From the NCBI GenBank assembly GCA_963968595.1, contig CAXAHJ010000010.1:1-64000 (forward strand): a stretch of DNA of 64,000 nt, given 5' to 3'. Positions 1 to 8,719 of the stretch are shown piece by piece. The notes under the pieces were generated by a model that made no database searches, had not been told where the DNA came from, and saw nothing but the letters and a program-made list of their open reading frames with translations. The first letter of the stretch is position 1, and each line of letters opens with the position of its first letter. A program made the position numbers and the translations under genes. The stretch comes from GCA-2730975 sp937893275. Its GTDB lineage: Bacteria; Verrucomicrobiota; Verrucomicrobiia; Opitutales; Seribacteraceae.

Positions 1-143
1 TCATCGAGTAGGTAGCTCGAACGGTCGATGAAGGTGGTGACGCCGATAACTTGAACTTCATTTAATGCCTCCGCCGAACTCGCCCCGCCCTTGACGCCGG
101 TGGAGACAGTCTCATGATGGCGAGCGTGGAACCCGACGAACAT
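1..143 (-). CDS. Possible N-terminal fragment of a gene running off the left edge
   Basis: A minus-strand reading frame opens with ATG at 143-141 and stays open to position 1, giving about 47 residues that end in a DRSSYLLD-like stretch. It carries no recognisable domain and overlaps the start of the LRR gene on the other strand by 30 bases. It could be a real divergent gene or an open frame by chance in GC-rich DNA. Codon content looks plausible, but this is too short to judge. Confidence 0.25.
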   Translation of the reverse strand, partial: MFVGFHARHHETVSTGVKGGASSAEALNEVQVIGVTTFIDRSSYLLD

Positions 144-629
144 TCCCCGGCTCCCGAGGACGATCCGGCCGACGCCACCCCCGTCCACTTCAAGGATTTC
201 GACCTCGAGGCGGCCGTCCGAGAGGAGTTGGCGAAACCCGAAGGCGCAACAACCCGCAAGGACTTGGCTTCGCTCCGGGTGTTTATGGCGGAGAAACATG
301 AAATTTGCGACCTTTCAGGCCTCGAGCACGCGACCAACTTGGACTGGCTATTCCTCGGCCGCAACCAAATCAACGACCTCACCCCACTCGGGAAGCTGAC
401 CAACTTGTCCAGGCTGTTCCTCTTCAACAACCAAATCAGCGACGTCGCGCCGCTGGTGGGGTTGACCAGACTGGAGAGACTGTACCTCCCGTTCAACCGT
501 ATCAGCGACGTAACGCCGCTGACGAAGTTGACCTTCCTGTCCAAGCTGTTTCTCTTCGAGAACCCTATCCCGGACGACCAGAAGGCCATGCTGGAAAAGA
601 TCCTGCCGAGCTGCGAGATCCGCTTCTAA
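114..629 (+). CDS. Leucine-rich repeat (internalin-like) protein
   Basis: A 171-residue protein. After an acidic, Pro-rich N-terminus (about residues 1-25) comes a cap of the LEAAVREELAKPEG type. It is followed by about four LRRs of roughly 22 residues with the consensus TNLxxLxLxxNQIxDLxPL (about 60-150) and a short C-terminal cap. This architecture is common in secreted or cell-surface binding proteins of PVC bacteria, but no signal peptide is visible, so it may be cytoplasmic or have lost its leader. The start is the first of two tandem ATGs, with GGAG at 102-105 about 8 bases upstream. The likely role is protein-protein binding, partner unknown. The gene faces the DUF1501 gene convergently. 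Confidence 0.8.
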   Translation: MMASVEPDEHSPAPEDDPADATPVHFKDFDLEAAVREELAKPEGATTRKDLASLRVFMAEKHEICDLSGLEHATNLDWLFLGRNQINDLTPLGKLTNLSRLFLFNNQISDVAPLVGLTRLERLYLPFNRISDVTPLTKLTFLSKLFLFENPIPDDQKAMLEKILPSCEIRF

Positions 630-687
630 CCCAAAGAGAACTTCCCGCCACCGTCCCAGTGCGGGCGGGTTCGTCGGTCCGACCTAA

Positions 688-2085
688 TCAGCCTACGAGC
701 TCGCGGATGGGCGCGGCATCGTCGAGTAGGTAGCGAGGACGTCCACTCAGGTCGGTAATGGTGCTGACGGAAGAATCGATGCCCAGGTTGTGGTAGAGAG
801 TGGCGAGGACGTCGCGATAATGGATGGGACGGGAAGTAACCGTAGAGGCGGTTTTGTCGGTGGCTCCAATGACTTGGCCGACGTTCATGCCGCCACCGGC
901 CATAATGCCCATTGCAGCTTGCGGCCAATGATCCCGCCCACCCTTGGAGTTCACCTTGGGGGTGCGACCGAACTCGCCCCAGGCGAGGATGGTGACGTCG
1001 TCGAGCATACCTCGTTCCTCAAGATCGGTAACGAGCGCCCAGAGAGCGTGATCGAGGATGGGACCGAGGTGACGCATGCGGGGAAAATTGTCGGAATGGG
1101 TGTCGAAGTCGCTCAGGGATAAGCTGACGCAGCGTACCCCGGCCTCGACGAGTCTGCGGGCGATGAGAAGCTTGCGGACTGCAAGGGGACCTTCCGCCGT
1201 GCCGAACTGCTTGCCCGAGACGGGCTCCGAAGGAGTGAAGCGTTCAAGAACGCGAGGATCTTCGCGAGACAGGTCGAGAGCCTCGGCCACTTTGCCCGAA
1301 GTAAGAATGGAGGCGGCGCGTTGGGTGAAGGAATCGGCCGCGGCCATGGAGCCGGAATTGTCGAGCCCGGCGCGTACCTTGTCGAAACGCTCGAGAATGC
1401 GGAGGCGCATGTCGAGGCGCTCGGGATTGAGCCCGTCGACGAGGGCGAGCGAATCGCGATGGTTTTCGCCGAGGCGGGCGAGCTCCCCCTTCATGCCTTC
1501 TTCCAGTTCGCGTTTGAAAAGGTGGGAAATATCCGGACGGAAGGGCTTGTAAGGAGCGCCGAGAAACCCGGGACGAGCACTGTTGCGAGCAAGGGGACGC
1601 CCCTGCATGAGATCGACGAAGGCGGGAGAATCGTTGGGGCCCGGACCAAGCGTTTTTTCCACGATGCATCCCATGGCGGGTCGACCGCCGATGGAGGCGA
1701 GCGACTTAGAATCGTAACCGGATTGACACTGAAAGGCATCATGCCTGCCTGCGGCGCCCACGAGGGAGCGAAGGAACACCAAGCGATCGGCGATACCGGC
1801 GACCTTTGGAAGAAGCTCGGTGACTTGAAGTCCGTCGAGCTTGGTCGGGATGGGAGCGAAGGGACCGCGAATCTCGGCAGGGGCATCCGGCTTGGGGTCG
1901 ATGAGATCCATCTGCGGCGGACCGCCGTCGAGATGAAGGTGGATAATCGCCTTGTGGGAAGAACCGACCCCGGCGGCGGACTCGGCGCGAAGAAGGTGGG
2001 CCAAGTTGAAACCACCTACGCCGAGTGCCCCGATACGCAGGAAACTACGTCTGTTGAGCCCGAGGCTTCCAGCGAAAGTGATCAT
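688..2085 (-). CDS. DUF1501 family protein with Tat-type leader
   Basis: A 465-residue protein. The N-terminus carries a twin-arginine motif NRRSFLRIG (about residues 11-19) followed by a hydrophobic stretch, so Tat export is expected. The body shows DUF1501 hallmarks: HLHLDGGPPQMDLIDPKPDAP near residue 50 and GEFGRTPK followed by GGRDHWP near 365-385. DUF1501 proteins belong to the sulfatase/alkaline-phosphatase-like fold and are abundant in Planctomycetes and Verrucomicrobia, usually beside DUF1549/DUF1553 proteins. Their reaction is not established. Here the gene lies 13 bases downstream of a discoidin-like gene and has no adjacent DUF1549 partner, unlike the paralogue at 27.8 kb. Confidence 0.9.
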   Translation of the reverse strand: MITFAGSLGLNRRSFLRIGALGVGGFNLAHLLRAESAAGVGSSHKAIIHLHLDGGPPQMDLIDPKPDAPAEIRGPFAPIPTKLDGLQVTELLPKVAGIADRLVFLRSLVGAAGRHDAFQCQSGYDSKSLASIGGRPAMGCIVEKTLGPGPNDSPAFVDLMQGRPLARNSARPGFLGAPYKPFRPDISHLFKRELEEGMKGELARLGENHRDSLALVDGLNPERLDMRLRILERFDKVRAGLDNSGSMAAADSFTQRAASILTSGKVAEALDLSREDPRVLERFTPSEPVSGKQFGTAEGPLAVRKLLIARRLVEAGVRCVSLSLSDFDTHSDNFPRMRHLGPILDHALWALVTDLEERGMLDDVTILAWGEFGRTPKVNSKGGRDHWPQAAMGIMAGGGMNVGQVIGATDKTASTVTSRPIHYRDVLATLYHNLGIDSSVSTITDLSGRPRYLLDDAAPIRELVG

Positions 2086-2098
2086 GAGCGAACCTCAA

Positions 2099-2638
2099 CT
2101 ACTTCTTGATTCCCCAAAATTCGACTTCACCCCACAGGTGTCCCCATCCTTGAAACTTAGGGCTGAGGCGAAAGAAACGGGCTTTGATCTGCCGCAAATC
2201 CATCTCGGCCCATGCGCCTTCGCCACGCTCGGAAACGAATCCGGCATAAGTGTTGAAGTCGACGTAATTGACGCCGTCGCGGCTCACCTCCACCTTCACT
2301 TGAGCGAGTTCGTCGCTACGATCCCATGGTTGGAAAAAGATGCGTATTACGCCAATGGTCTTTTCGGAACCTAGGTCGAAAGTGAGGGTAGGATTGTCCT
2401 TGTACCAAGCCGTCCAGGTGGAACGCCAACCGTTGGCGGGCAACTTGCCGTCTATCAATTTGTCGGGGCCAAGGCGTCGAGCCTCCAAGGAGGGCGGTCT
2501 GGTAGACTCCACCTTGGCTACGGGAACCAAGGCGTACTTGCGCGTATCGCCCTTGCGGGAACGATCTTGAGATAAAGCGATTCCCGTAGCGAGTACGGCG
2601 AACCCGAGAAACAAAAAACAACGAATGATTTTTTTCAT
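2099..2638 (-). CDS. Secreted F5/8 type C (discoidin-like) domain protein
   Basis: A 179-residue protein with a signal peptide (about residues 1-23, ending near ALSQ). Residues about 45-178 look like an F5/8C/discoidin beta-sandwich: NGWRSTWTAW, LTFDLGSEKTIGVIRIFF, VEVSRDGVNYVDF and a closing GEVEFWG strand. Such domains bind sugars or acidic surfaces and often accompany glycan-degrading enzymes. No catalytic domain is attached, so it is likely a carbohydrate- or surface-binding accessory protein. It sits between the nuclease-like lipoprotein gene and the DUF1501 gene on one strand, apparently as one transcription unit. Confidence 0.75.
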   Translation of the reverse strand: MKKIIRCFLFLGFAVLATGIALSQDRSRKGDTRKYALVPVAKVESTRPPSLEARRLGPDKLIDGKLPANGWRSTWTAWYKDNPTLTFDLGSEKTIGVIRIFFQPWDRSDELAQVKVEVSRDGVNYVDFNTYAGFVSERGEGAWAEMDLRQIKARFFRLSPKFQGWGHLWGEVEFWGIKK

Positions 2639-2696
2639 ATACCTGCTACGAAAATAAAGCCGGCATCGGGATCAGCGCAACCCTTCAATCCGAAGG

Positions 2697-3230
2697 CTAG
2701 GGAGGTCCACCGCAAAGGTTTTGGCTAAGAAATTCGCCATCCAGATAAACGTCGGCCAGCAAATAAAACTTGTCTTTGCCACGCTCGAGACGGCGAAGCT
2801 CTATCTTTTGGGCGTTCTCGATAAGCTTGCGCAACTGATCCCATTGGGTAATGGCGCTCGGAAGATCCTCGGTTCTCGCAGGAGGCAAATCCAAGGCATG
2901 AAGACCCCGAACCCTCACGGGAACATTCTCGCCAAACAAAGGATGAACGCCGGGGAGGTTGACCACGAAAGTCTTTCCATCCACCACACGCCCAACGTCG
3001 CGACCGTTTATAAGTTGGAACCGTTGAGAAAAACGTCTCGCTCCGGGTAGGCGAAGCCTGAGAGCTTTTTCCAAGTCTGCATTTATCTTGTGGGTGCCTG
3101 ATTCCGGTGCCTGATCGAAGTCGTACGCTTGAGAATAGGATGACGAAGGTTGCGAGGAGTTACGACAACCGGTGAGCAACAGAACCCATGTCGCCATGAG
3201 CAAGCACGCACATCGCATGAGAATATTCAT
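2697..3230 (-). CDS. Lipoprotein with degenerate staphylococcal-nuclease-like domain
   Basis: A 177-residue predicted lipoprotein with lipobox LLLTGC (Cys22). The C-terminal half follows the SNase/TNase strand order: RVVDGKTFVVNL, then VPVRVRGLHALDLP, then KFYLLADVYLDGEFLSQNL. Compared with active SNases the motif VRLxGIDxPE reads VRVRGLHALD, so the metal-binding Asp is His and the catalytic Glu is Asp. The usual GR of YGRxLA is replaced by YL. That suggests an OB-fold retained for binding rather than cleavage. It appears to be the first gene of the unit with the F5/8C-like and DUF1501 genes. The family assignment is inference from weak similarity. Confidence 0.55.
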   Translation of the reverse strand: MNILMRCACLLMATWVLLLTGCRNSSQPSSSYSQAYDFDQAPESGTHKINADLEKALRLRLPGARRFSQRFQLINGRDVGRVVDGKTFVVNLPGVHPLFGENVPVRVRGLHALDLPPARTEDLPSAITQWDQLRKLIENAQKIELRRLERGKDKFYLLADVYLDGEFLSQNLCGGPP

Positions 3231-3708
3231 TCAATCCAGATTGGCGAGGATCGCCCGCAAGTCAACCCAGCTAAGGGGGAACGGTAAAGAGAAAGCCCGA
3301 AACTTACCTAAATCGTGCGGTTCATAATCCATTTGCAACCGATTTTTCTCCAATTCCGGCAAAACATGCCTCGGGCTGGTTCAGACTTCGTCCCTTGAGC
3401 GGGACCCCAAGGTCTAGCCATGTCGATTTCTCCGGCGCTCTACATATTAAGACACCTCGGGGTATCCCCACCCTGCACCTCGAATCGGCAGCGAGGATGC
3501 TCCTCTTTGAATTGATATGCAGGATCGGCGGAACCAGAAATGGGCATCCCTTGCGGCTCGCTCCCAAACGCAAACGGCCAACTTCAAATCGATAGAAATA
3601 GTCCGCAATGATCTCGGGAAAGTTTCATTGGTAGGATAAAGATTGAATTACTTCGCCAATCGAATCTTCACTCTTGTATGAGACCCAATCTGTAACTAGT
3701 TTGCATTC
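3231..3708. other. Intergenic region without a supported gene
   Basis: This 478-base gap separates two divergently oriented genes. Overlapping open frames exist on both strands (for example minus 3322-3573, 83 codons), but none has a signal peptide, a known motif or a credible ribosome binding site. No tRNA, clear hairpin terminator or repeat is evident. The region must contain the promoters for the genes at 3230 (minus) and 3709 (plus). Confidence 0.5.
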
Positions 3709-4815
3709 ATGAGCGTTCCAAAGGTGTGTTTACCGATTTTCCTATTCGGGCTTTTTTGCATACAAACGGCCCACGCTCAGCCGCACCCTCTCAATCAACT
3801 TGGTCGTGCCGTATTCGATTCCTTCCGCGATCGAGATTTATCAAAATTCGTGGAGAATTCGGTCTTTGCCCTCGAGGAAGACGAATTTAGCAACTTCCTT
3901 AGGGGAATTAAGAACGATGCCCTAATTGCCCAATTGCGAGAAGGGAGCAAGGAGGATTGGTCCATCGCCTTTGCCAAGAATTGGCGCAAGCATTGGAGGC
4001 ACATTGCCAAACACCCCAAAAGCCAAATCGGCGCCCAAGCCTTTAGACCCATCCTATCCGCTGCTGAAGCAGACGGCATTCAATGGCAGACAACAGCACT
4101 AACTGGAATAGAGGTGCTACTGCCGGTAAAACTGGAACAAGGGCACTTTGAGGTCAAACGCGATACTTATACCCCAAAGGACATGTCGACCGATATTAAT
4201 GGAACAAACGAAGCCGAGTCGGATTTAGGTACACTTTATTTCGATCGTGGTCTCACTTACCGACTGAGAATGGACCCAAGTACGTACGGATATGGCTTTA
4301 TGATCGGTTCGCGACCGGAAGACTCCCAAAAACGTTTCGACCGCGGTATACAACGCAATGGGAAGGGAGTTGGAGACATTCTAATCGAGTTCGAGAAAAG
4401 AAGATTGCCCGACGGAGTGCTGAAAGGATCGAGTCTCAACAAAGAGAACTCGACCAAGATTCACGAAGAGCTTATAGGCAAAAAGCCAAACTCGGCAGAT
4501 CTCGAGAAATGGGCAAATTCAGGCTATACAGTCGACAAGTTCGTATCAGACATTCACAAAAAATACTTCCCTTCCAATCTTTACTACTTCTGCCCCGATC
4601 GAAAAGGCGTCGGAGGATCCATACGCGTAACGGATGCCAATAACCTCGACAAACCAAACCAACGGATCGACTTACTCCTCACCTTCGACTTTGGTCAACC
4701 AAAGAGAAGTTACCAGATTCTTGTGCGAGAAATACTTTCTACCCCGCGAGGTCCCCTCTTTTTTGAAAAACCAAAATGGTTGGGTGAAGCGGAAGTGCAA
4801 GTCGGCACATATTGA
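3709..4815 (+). CDS. Secreted protein of unknown function
   Basis: A 368-residue protein with a signal peptide (about residues 1-23, cleavage after AHA before Gln). I recognise no family. The mature part is mixed charged and has a central beta-rich region (about 125-260) with several GT/DxG turns and no obvious catalytic signature or further membrane segment. It ends in strand-like sequence typical of soluble periplasmic or secreted proteins. It stands alone, convergent with a MORN-like lipoprotein gene. The start is ATG with no clear Shine-Dalgarno sequence, as is common in this window. Confidence 0.7.
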   Translation: MSVPKVCLPIFLFGLFCIQTAHAQPHPLNQLGRAVFDSFRDRDLSKFVENSVFALEEDEFSNFLRGIKNDALIAQLREGSKEDWSIAFAKNWRKHWRHIAKHPKSQIGAQAFRPILSAAEADGIQWQTTALTGIEVLLPVKLEQGHFEVKRDTYTPKDMSTDINGTNEAESDLGTLYFDRGLTYRLRMDPSTYGYGFMIGSRPEDSQKRFDRGIQRNGKGVGDILIEFEKRRLPDGVLKGSSLNKENSTKIHEELIGKKPNSADLEKWANSGYTVDKFVSDIHKKYFPSNLYYFCPDRKGVGGSIRVTDANNLDKPNQRIDLLLTFDFGQPKRSYQILVREILSTPRGPLFFEKPKWLGEAEVQVGTY

Positions 4816-4890
4816 AGTTTTTCTTCTTAAAGAAGGCGGCACACGGGCAATCCATGGCAGGAGAACTCCCGGTGCCAAAAGGAATTCGAC

Positions 4891-5385
4891 CTAACGCCTC
4901 TCCATAATCACTTCGATCAATTCGCCGTTTTTAAATTCCTTCGACTCGATAAGCTTACCCGCTTCATCCCATCGGCGGGAAAAGCCATGCCGACGATTGT
5001 CGAACCACTGGGATTCCTCCTTGCGGGCACCACTCTCATACCAAAAACGCGACATGCCGTCTTGCCCTCCGTTCAAAAAACTGGCTTCTCCCTTGGCCCC
5101 CCCGTTGGCATAAGTTTCGATGGCTCGGCCAGTAAAAGGCACCCGGTTCACGTCGTGATGCCAAAGTCCCGTATTTTTATCCCGCACAAGTTGGCTGCCA
5201 TCCACCTTTATCACCTTCAAGGCTAGCCGACTGTTTTCCCACTTCAGAATTGCGAGCTCCTTTTTAAGTCTATCCAAAGTTTCGATTTGCTCGAAGGTAC
5301 TAGGTCCGACATCGGTCGTGGCTCCCCCATCACCCCCACAACCGGCTAACAGGAGCGGCAACAAAACCAAAACAACATGAGACAT
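4891..5385 (-). CDS. MORN-variant repeat lipoprotein
   Basis: A 164-residue lipoprotein when begun at ATG 5385 (an upstream TTG at 5394 is less likely), with lipobox LLLAGC (Cys16). A short coiled-coil-like stretch (about 35-60: TLDRLKKELAILKWENSRL) is followed by about four YwqK/MORN-type repeats of the form GxxxxWYExGxKxxxSxW. These repeats form a beta-meander sheet and occur in surface lipoproteins; some were annotated as toxin-antitoxin parts, without support here. A paralogue with the same plan lies at 7817-8455. No catalytic residues are evident. Confidence 0.7.
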   Translation of the reverse strand: MSHVVLVLLPLLLAGCGGDGGATTDVGPSTFEQIETLDRLKKELAILKWENSRLALKVIKVDGSQLVRDKNTGLWHHDVNRVPFTGRAIETYANGGAKGEASFLNGGQDGMSRFWYESGARKEESQWFDNRRHGFSRRWDEAGKLIESKEFKNGELIEVIMERR

Positions 5386-5498
5386 TTTCGTCAAAAGATC
5401 TTATAAGCAAAAGTCAGTCTTTTATCAGGACCGCCTGACAACACAACCCGTTGTTCGCAATTGCCCTAGAACTTTCCCCAAATAATTCAGAAGAAAGA

Positions 5499-6116
5499 TC
5501 AGCGAGACTCCAACCTCTTAAGACGTTGCTCGAGCAACTGCATGCGGTTTCGGAGTTCGGCATTAAGCTGCTGCGAGCGGCGAAGTTCCTCGCGGAGCGC
5601 ACCGACCATCTGGTCGCCACGCTGCTGTTCCTGCCGTATTCGCTCAGGTGAGGGAGACCTCCCTTCGCGAACTTGTTGAGGAAGAAAACGTTGGGGTTGA
5701 CCACGACCATCAGTTTCGTGAGGGAAAGTCGGACGACCCTGAACTGGACGATCACCCTCGCCACCTCGGTGAACGAAAGGAGGACGACCGCGCTCACCTT
5801 CTCTGGGAGGAGGCCGAACTCCAGGTTCACGATCTCCCTCTCGGCGATTGGGAGCCGGAGGAGGACGATCACCCTCTCCGCGAAAACGAACACCCGGTGG
5901 AGTTTCCCGATGGGGACGTCGATCACCCTCGCGATCACCGCGAACACGACGTTCGTCAGGAGCACGATCACGCTCCTTTTCTCCGGGGCGGGAATCCTCT
6001 CGGCGAACTTCTCGATCGGCATTCGCCTCTCGTTCACGTCTAGGCTCGTCTTCGGCTCGTGCCATTTGAGAGGCAATGATTGCGCCTAATGCGATAGTCA
6101 GAAAAAAAAATTTCAT
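5499..6116 (-). CDS. Secreted low-complexity Arg/Glu/Asp/Pro-rich protein with C-terminal coiled coil
   Basis: A 205-residue protein with signal peptide (residues 1-21, ending near MARA). Residues about 22-150 are almost entirely Arg, Glu, Asp, Gly and Pro, with recurring REGDR and GEGDRP units, and are surely disordered. Residues about 160-205 form a heptad-like helix ending in LLEQRLKRLESR. The DNA behind the repeats (about 5690-6010) stays open in several frames, but only this frame has a signal peptide and a sensible start. The role is unknown; a polyampholyte that binds surfaces, ions or nucleic acid would fit. Confidence 0.65.
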   Translation of the reverse strand: MKFFFLTIALGAIIASQMARAEDEPRREREANADREVRREDSRPGEKERDRAPDERRVRGDREGDRRPHRETPPGVRFRGEGDRPPPAPNRREGDREPGVRPPPREGERGRPPFVHRGGEGDRPVQGRPTFPHETDGRGQPQRFLPQQVREGRSPSPERIRQEQQRGDQMVGALREELRRSQQLNAELRNRMQLLEQRLKRLESR

Positions 6117-6231
6117 GGGAGCCCGTGCTTGGTGATTTACGGAGGAGCCGGAAATCCATAAGAAATCCGAATTTAAATAGTGATACGAAATAATTTTCTC
6201 AATATCTAGCTAATCCGCAATAACATTCTTC

Positions 6232-6900
6232 ATGATAAAACTTATTACGCTATTCGCCACAGTCATCTTATGGGCCAATTCGCTTACTGCAAAGGCCGAC
6301 CCCGACCCCGCGCGATTCTCGAATGCAATAGCCACCTTCGAAAAGGAAGACGCCGGCCGCAAACCCGTCGCCGATCTCACTCTATTCACCGGTAGCTCCA
6401 GCATACGCATGTGGAAAAGCCTGACTACGGACTTCCCCGACTGCAAAGTTCTCAACCGCGGGTTCGGAGGCTCCCATATTTCCGACGTCCTACACTACTT
6501 CGACGACGTCGTCGCCCGTCACAAGCCAAAGACCATAGTGCTATATTGCGGCGAAAACGACCTTTGGACAGGAAAACCACCCAAGCAAGTCTTCGCCGAC
6601 TTTCTTGAATTCGTAAGGCGAGTCCATGCCCTCGATTCCAAAATCAAGATCCATTATCTAGCCGCCAAACCTTCTCCAAAACGCATGAGCAAATGGGAAA
6701 TTTACCAAACCTGCAACCGCCTCATCGCAGACTACTCAGCCAAAGACAAAAGACTGAACTTCGTAGATGTATCCGAAGTCATGCTAGGCAAGGACGGGCA
6801 ACCTCTTCCACACATCTGGCTAAAGGACGAACTCCACATGAACGGAGAAGGCTACGCCCGCTGGACAAAGTTACTGAGCCCCCTCCTCATAGCCAAATAG
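6232..6900 (+). CDS. Secreted SGNH/GDSL-type hydrolase
   Basis: A 222-residue protein with a signal peptide (about residues 1-22). SGNH blocks are present in order: block I FTGSSSIRMW (nucleophile Ser near 55-57), block II RGFGGSHISDV (oxyanion Gly), block III YCGENDLW (Asn), and block V WLKDELHMNGEGY (Asp and His). The family hydrolyses esters of sugars or lipids; the substrate cannot be told from sequence. The FxGSSSIR variant resembles the GDSL subgroup common in Verrucomicrobia and Bacteroidetes. It is a single gene with a long A/T-rich leader. Confidence 0.85.
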   Translation: MIKLITLFATVILWANSLTAKADPDPARFSNAIATFEKEDAGRKPVADLTLFTGSSSIRMWKSLTTDFPDCKVLNRGFGGSHISDVLHYFDDVVARHKPKTIVLYCGENDLWTGKPPKQVFADFLEFVRRVHALDSKIKIHYLAAKPSPKRMSKWEIYQTCNRLIADYSAKDKRLNFVDVSEVMLGKDGQPLPHIWLKDELHMNGEGYARWTKLLSPLLIAK

Positions 6901-7019
6901 ATGAGCTGTCACTTATTTCATTTTCAGGTACCCAAAGAAACCTATGACATCCATTTTAGATTTGAAAAAACAGGCGTAATTCACAATCAAAACATACTTA
7001 AAACCAAAATAATTTCAGA

Positions 7020-7484
7020 ATGAAAATATTAGAAGTCAAAAACAAATTAAAACAATTGGAAAAAATTACATTTGTTCTTCCGAACGGTGGTCTGGTTCCT
7101 CCTCATTTCCATATCACTGAAGCAGGTTTAATTAGCAAAAACTTCATAGACTGCGGAGGAACCATCAGAAAAGCAGAAGTGGCGAACTTCCAACTTTGGA
7201 ACGCCGACGACTTCGACCACAGATTAGAACCGCAAAAATTAATCGATATTATAGAAATTGCCGAAAAGGCTCTGGATATCGCTGAACTTGAAGTGGAAGT
7301 TGAGTACCAATCGGAAACCATAGGCAAGTACGGACTGGAGTTTGACGGAACCAATTTCTTATTAACCCAAACCCAAACCGATTGCCTGGCAAAAGATAAG
7401 TGCGGAATACCTGCCGAACTAGAGGACTTTGAAGAAGTTGAAACTGAAGCATCTTGTTGTAGCCCATCGACTGGTTGCTGCTAG
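7020..7484 (+). CDS. DUF6428 family protein with terminal Cys-Cys motifs
   Basis: A 154-residue soluble protein. The body matches the DUF6428 pattern as I recall it: LPNGGLVPPHFHITE, FIDCGGTIRK, FQLWNADDFDHRLEPQKL, then DCLAKDKCGIP. The tail CCSPSTGCC could bind metal or metalloid. In Bacteroidetes this family tends to sit in arsenic (ArsR/ArsC/ACR3) clusters, but no such gene is next to it here. The gene is AT-rich compared with the RND region and lies directly at the 3' side of tRNA-Thr, which suggests acquisition from a Bacteroidetes-like donor. Confidence 0.75.
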   Translation: MKILEVKNKLKQLEKITFVLPNGGLVPPHFHITEAGLISKNFIDCGGTIRKAEVANFQLWNADDFDHRLEPQKLIDIIEIAEKALDIAELEVEVEYQSETIGKYGLEFDGTNFLLTQTQTDCLAKDKCGIPAELEDFEEVETEASCCSPSTGCC

Positions 7485-7531
7485 CCTTAAAGAAAAGGTG
7501 ATCCAAACTTACCTGTTTCGTGAAGAAAGAA

Positions 7532-7607
<76 letters not shown>

Positions 7608-7816
7608 ACATTCCCAGTAAAAAAGGGCATCTTGATCGATCCGGGAGTCGCTGGCAACTTTCGAATTAAGGAGCTTTGCAATAAACCTTTGAAAAGTTGG
7701 GGGATAGCAACTTGATCAAAAAAATTACTTAACCATTTTGTGGTACGGTAAACTGTCGAAGGCTCTCTAAAAAATTAACCCCGAGAGTGGGAGTCAATGG
7801 TTGGGACTTCAGGTGA

Positions 7817-8455
7817 TTATTCAACCGACTCGCCCATCTCGTAAGACTCCCTATGGCGCTCGGATCCATCGGGGTTGAAGTAGATCCAAGTTCCATCGGG
7901 CTTTCCGTCCCTGTAACTCAACCTTTCCTCCACCTTTCCATTCGGATACCATTCGATGGAAGTTCCATGGAGGTTACCCCTCTGGTAATGGTCCTCCCAT
8001 TCCTTCTGCCCATTTTCATACCAACTTACGCGAGGTCCATCCCTCTGCCCATTCCTGTAGAATTCGCGTAACTTTTCCTTCCCGCTCGGGTGCCATTTCA
8101 TGTGGAGGCCGTTTAGTACTCCTTCTCTGTAGGTCTGCAACGATTCCCTACGCCCGTTCTTGCACCACATAGTTGATAGCCCGTCCAACTTGCCTTTCCC
8201 GTAATGTTTAAGGAACTCGACCTTTCCGTTTTCGTAGGTTGTCTTGGCCCATCCAGTGTAAGGAGCCTGCAAGTTTGGAGCATAATAAAGTTCGTCGCCC
8301 TTCTTTCCGCGCTTTTGAAGTTCACCTTCTACAAAAGCTCCGGCGATTATAATCTTTCGCGTGTCGGGATTGTCCCAGTCAATTAAGCAGGGAGTGGACA
8401 TTTTGCATCCAAAAATCAGCAAGCCAAAAAAGAAAGCGAGCATGAAAATTTTCAT
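7817..8455 (-). CDS. MORN-variant repeat lipoprotein (larger paralogue)
   Basis: 212 residues from ATG 8455; the longer frame from TTG 8479 would add eight residues before the leader and is unlikely. The lipobox-like segment FFFGLLIFGC places the lipid Cys at residue 17. About seven YwqK/MORN-type repeats follow, for example WYENGQKEWEDHYQRG and WYPNGKVEERLSYRDG, with a conserved G-x-W/Y-x-x-x-G rhythm. GGGAG abuts the ATG directly, so the internal ATG at 8443 is a possible alternative start. It is related to the protein at 4891-5385, likely surface or periplasmic, function unknown. Confidence 0.75.
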   Translation of the reverse strand: MKIFMLAFFFGLLIFGCKMSTPCLIDWDNPDTRKIIIAGAFVEGELQKRGKKGDELYYAPNLQAPYTGWAKTTYENGKVEFLKHYGKGKLDGLSTMWCKNGRRESLQTYREGVLNGLHMKWHPSGKEKLREFYRNGQRDGPRVSWYENGQKEWEDHYQRGNLHGTSIEWYPNGKVEERLSYRDGKPDGTWIYFNPDGSERHRESYEMGESVE

Positions 8456-8578
8456 CTCCCAATACCAAACGAAGACCAAAGGGCTAAGTCAAGAATCCGC
8501 TACCAAATCCTTTCAACCCACAACCAATTGGGCAGTAAAAGAAAATCGATTCTCAATTTTGATTTTTAAATGATCCAT

Positions 8579-8710
8579 ATGAGGTTCCAAGTCGATGTTA
8601 TGGGTATGCTAAACGACAAACAATGTTATAAGGTTTTTAAATTCATGGTGACAGCAATAGTCACCACAGCAACTACAGGAATAGCGTATTTAAACTTGGT
8701 AGTTATTTAA
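8579..8710 (+). CDS. Small hypothetical membrane peptide (43 residues)
   Basis: ATG at 8579 opens a 43-residue frame ending in TAA at 8708-8710. It has a polar N-terminal half with one Cys and a hydrophobic C-terminal half (MVTAIVTTATTGIAYLNLVV) that could span a membrane. Nine bases separate it from the next small frame, suggesting a two-gene unit. I do not recognise either. There is no strong ribosome binding site, so this remains a candidate only. Confidence 0.35.
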   Translation: MRFQVDVMGMLNDKQCYKVFKFMVTAIVTTATTGIAYLNLVVI

Positions 8711-8719
8711 AACAACGAC

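Noticed and set aside
1..16. 15 of 16 bases match 719-734 near the 3' end of the DUF1501 gene
   Set aside because: The similarity stops after 16 bases and the flanking translation does not look like a DUF1501 C-terminus, so it is probably chance.
3322..3573. 83-codon minus-strand frame in the 3.2-3.7 kb gap
   Set aside because: No leader, motif or ribosome binding site; a frame on the other strand is equally open.
5648..6043. Plus-strand frames of 130 codons or more opposite the REGDR-type gene
   Set aside because: They arise from the repetitive GC-rich codons; only the minus frame from 6116 has a signal peptide and coiled coil.
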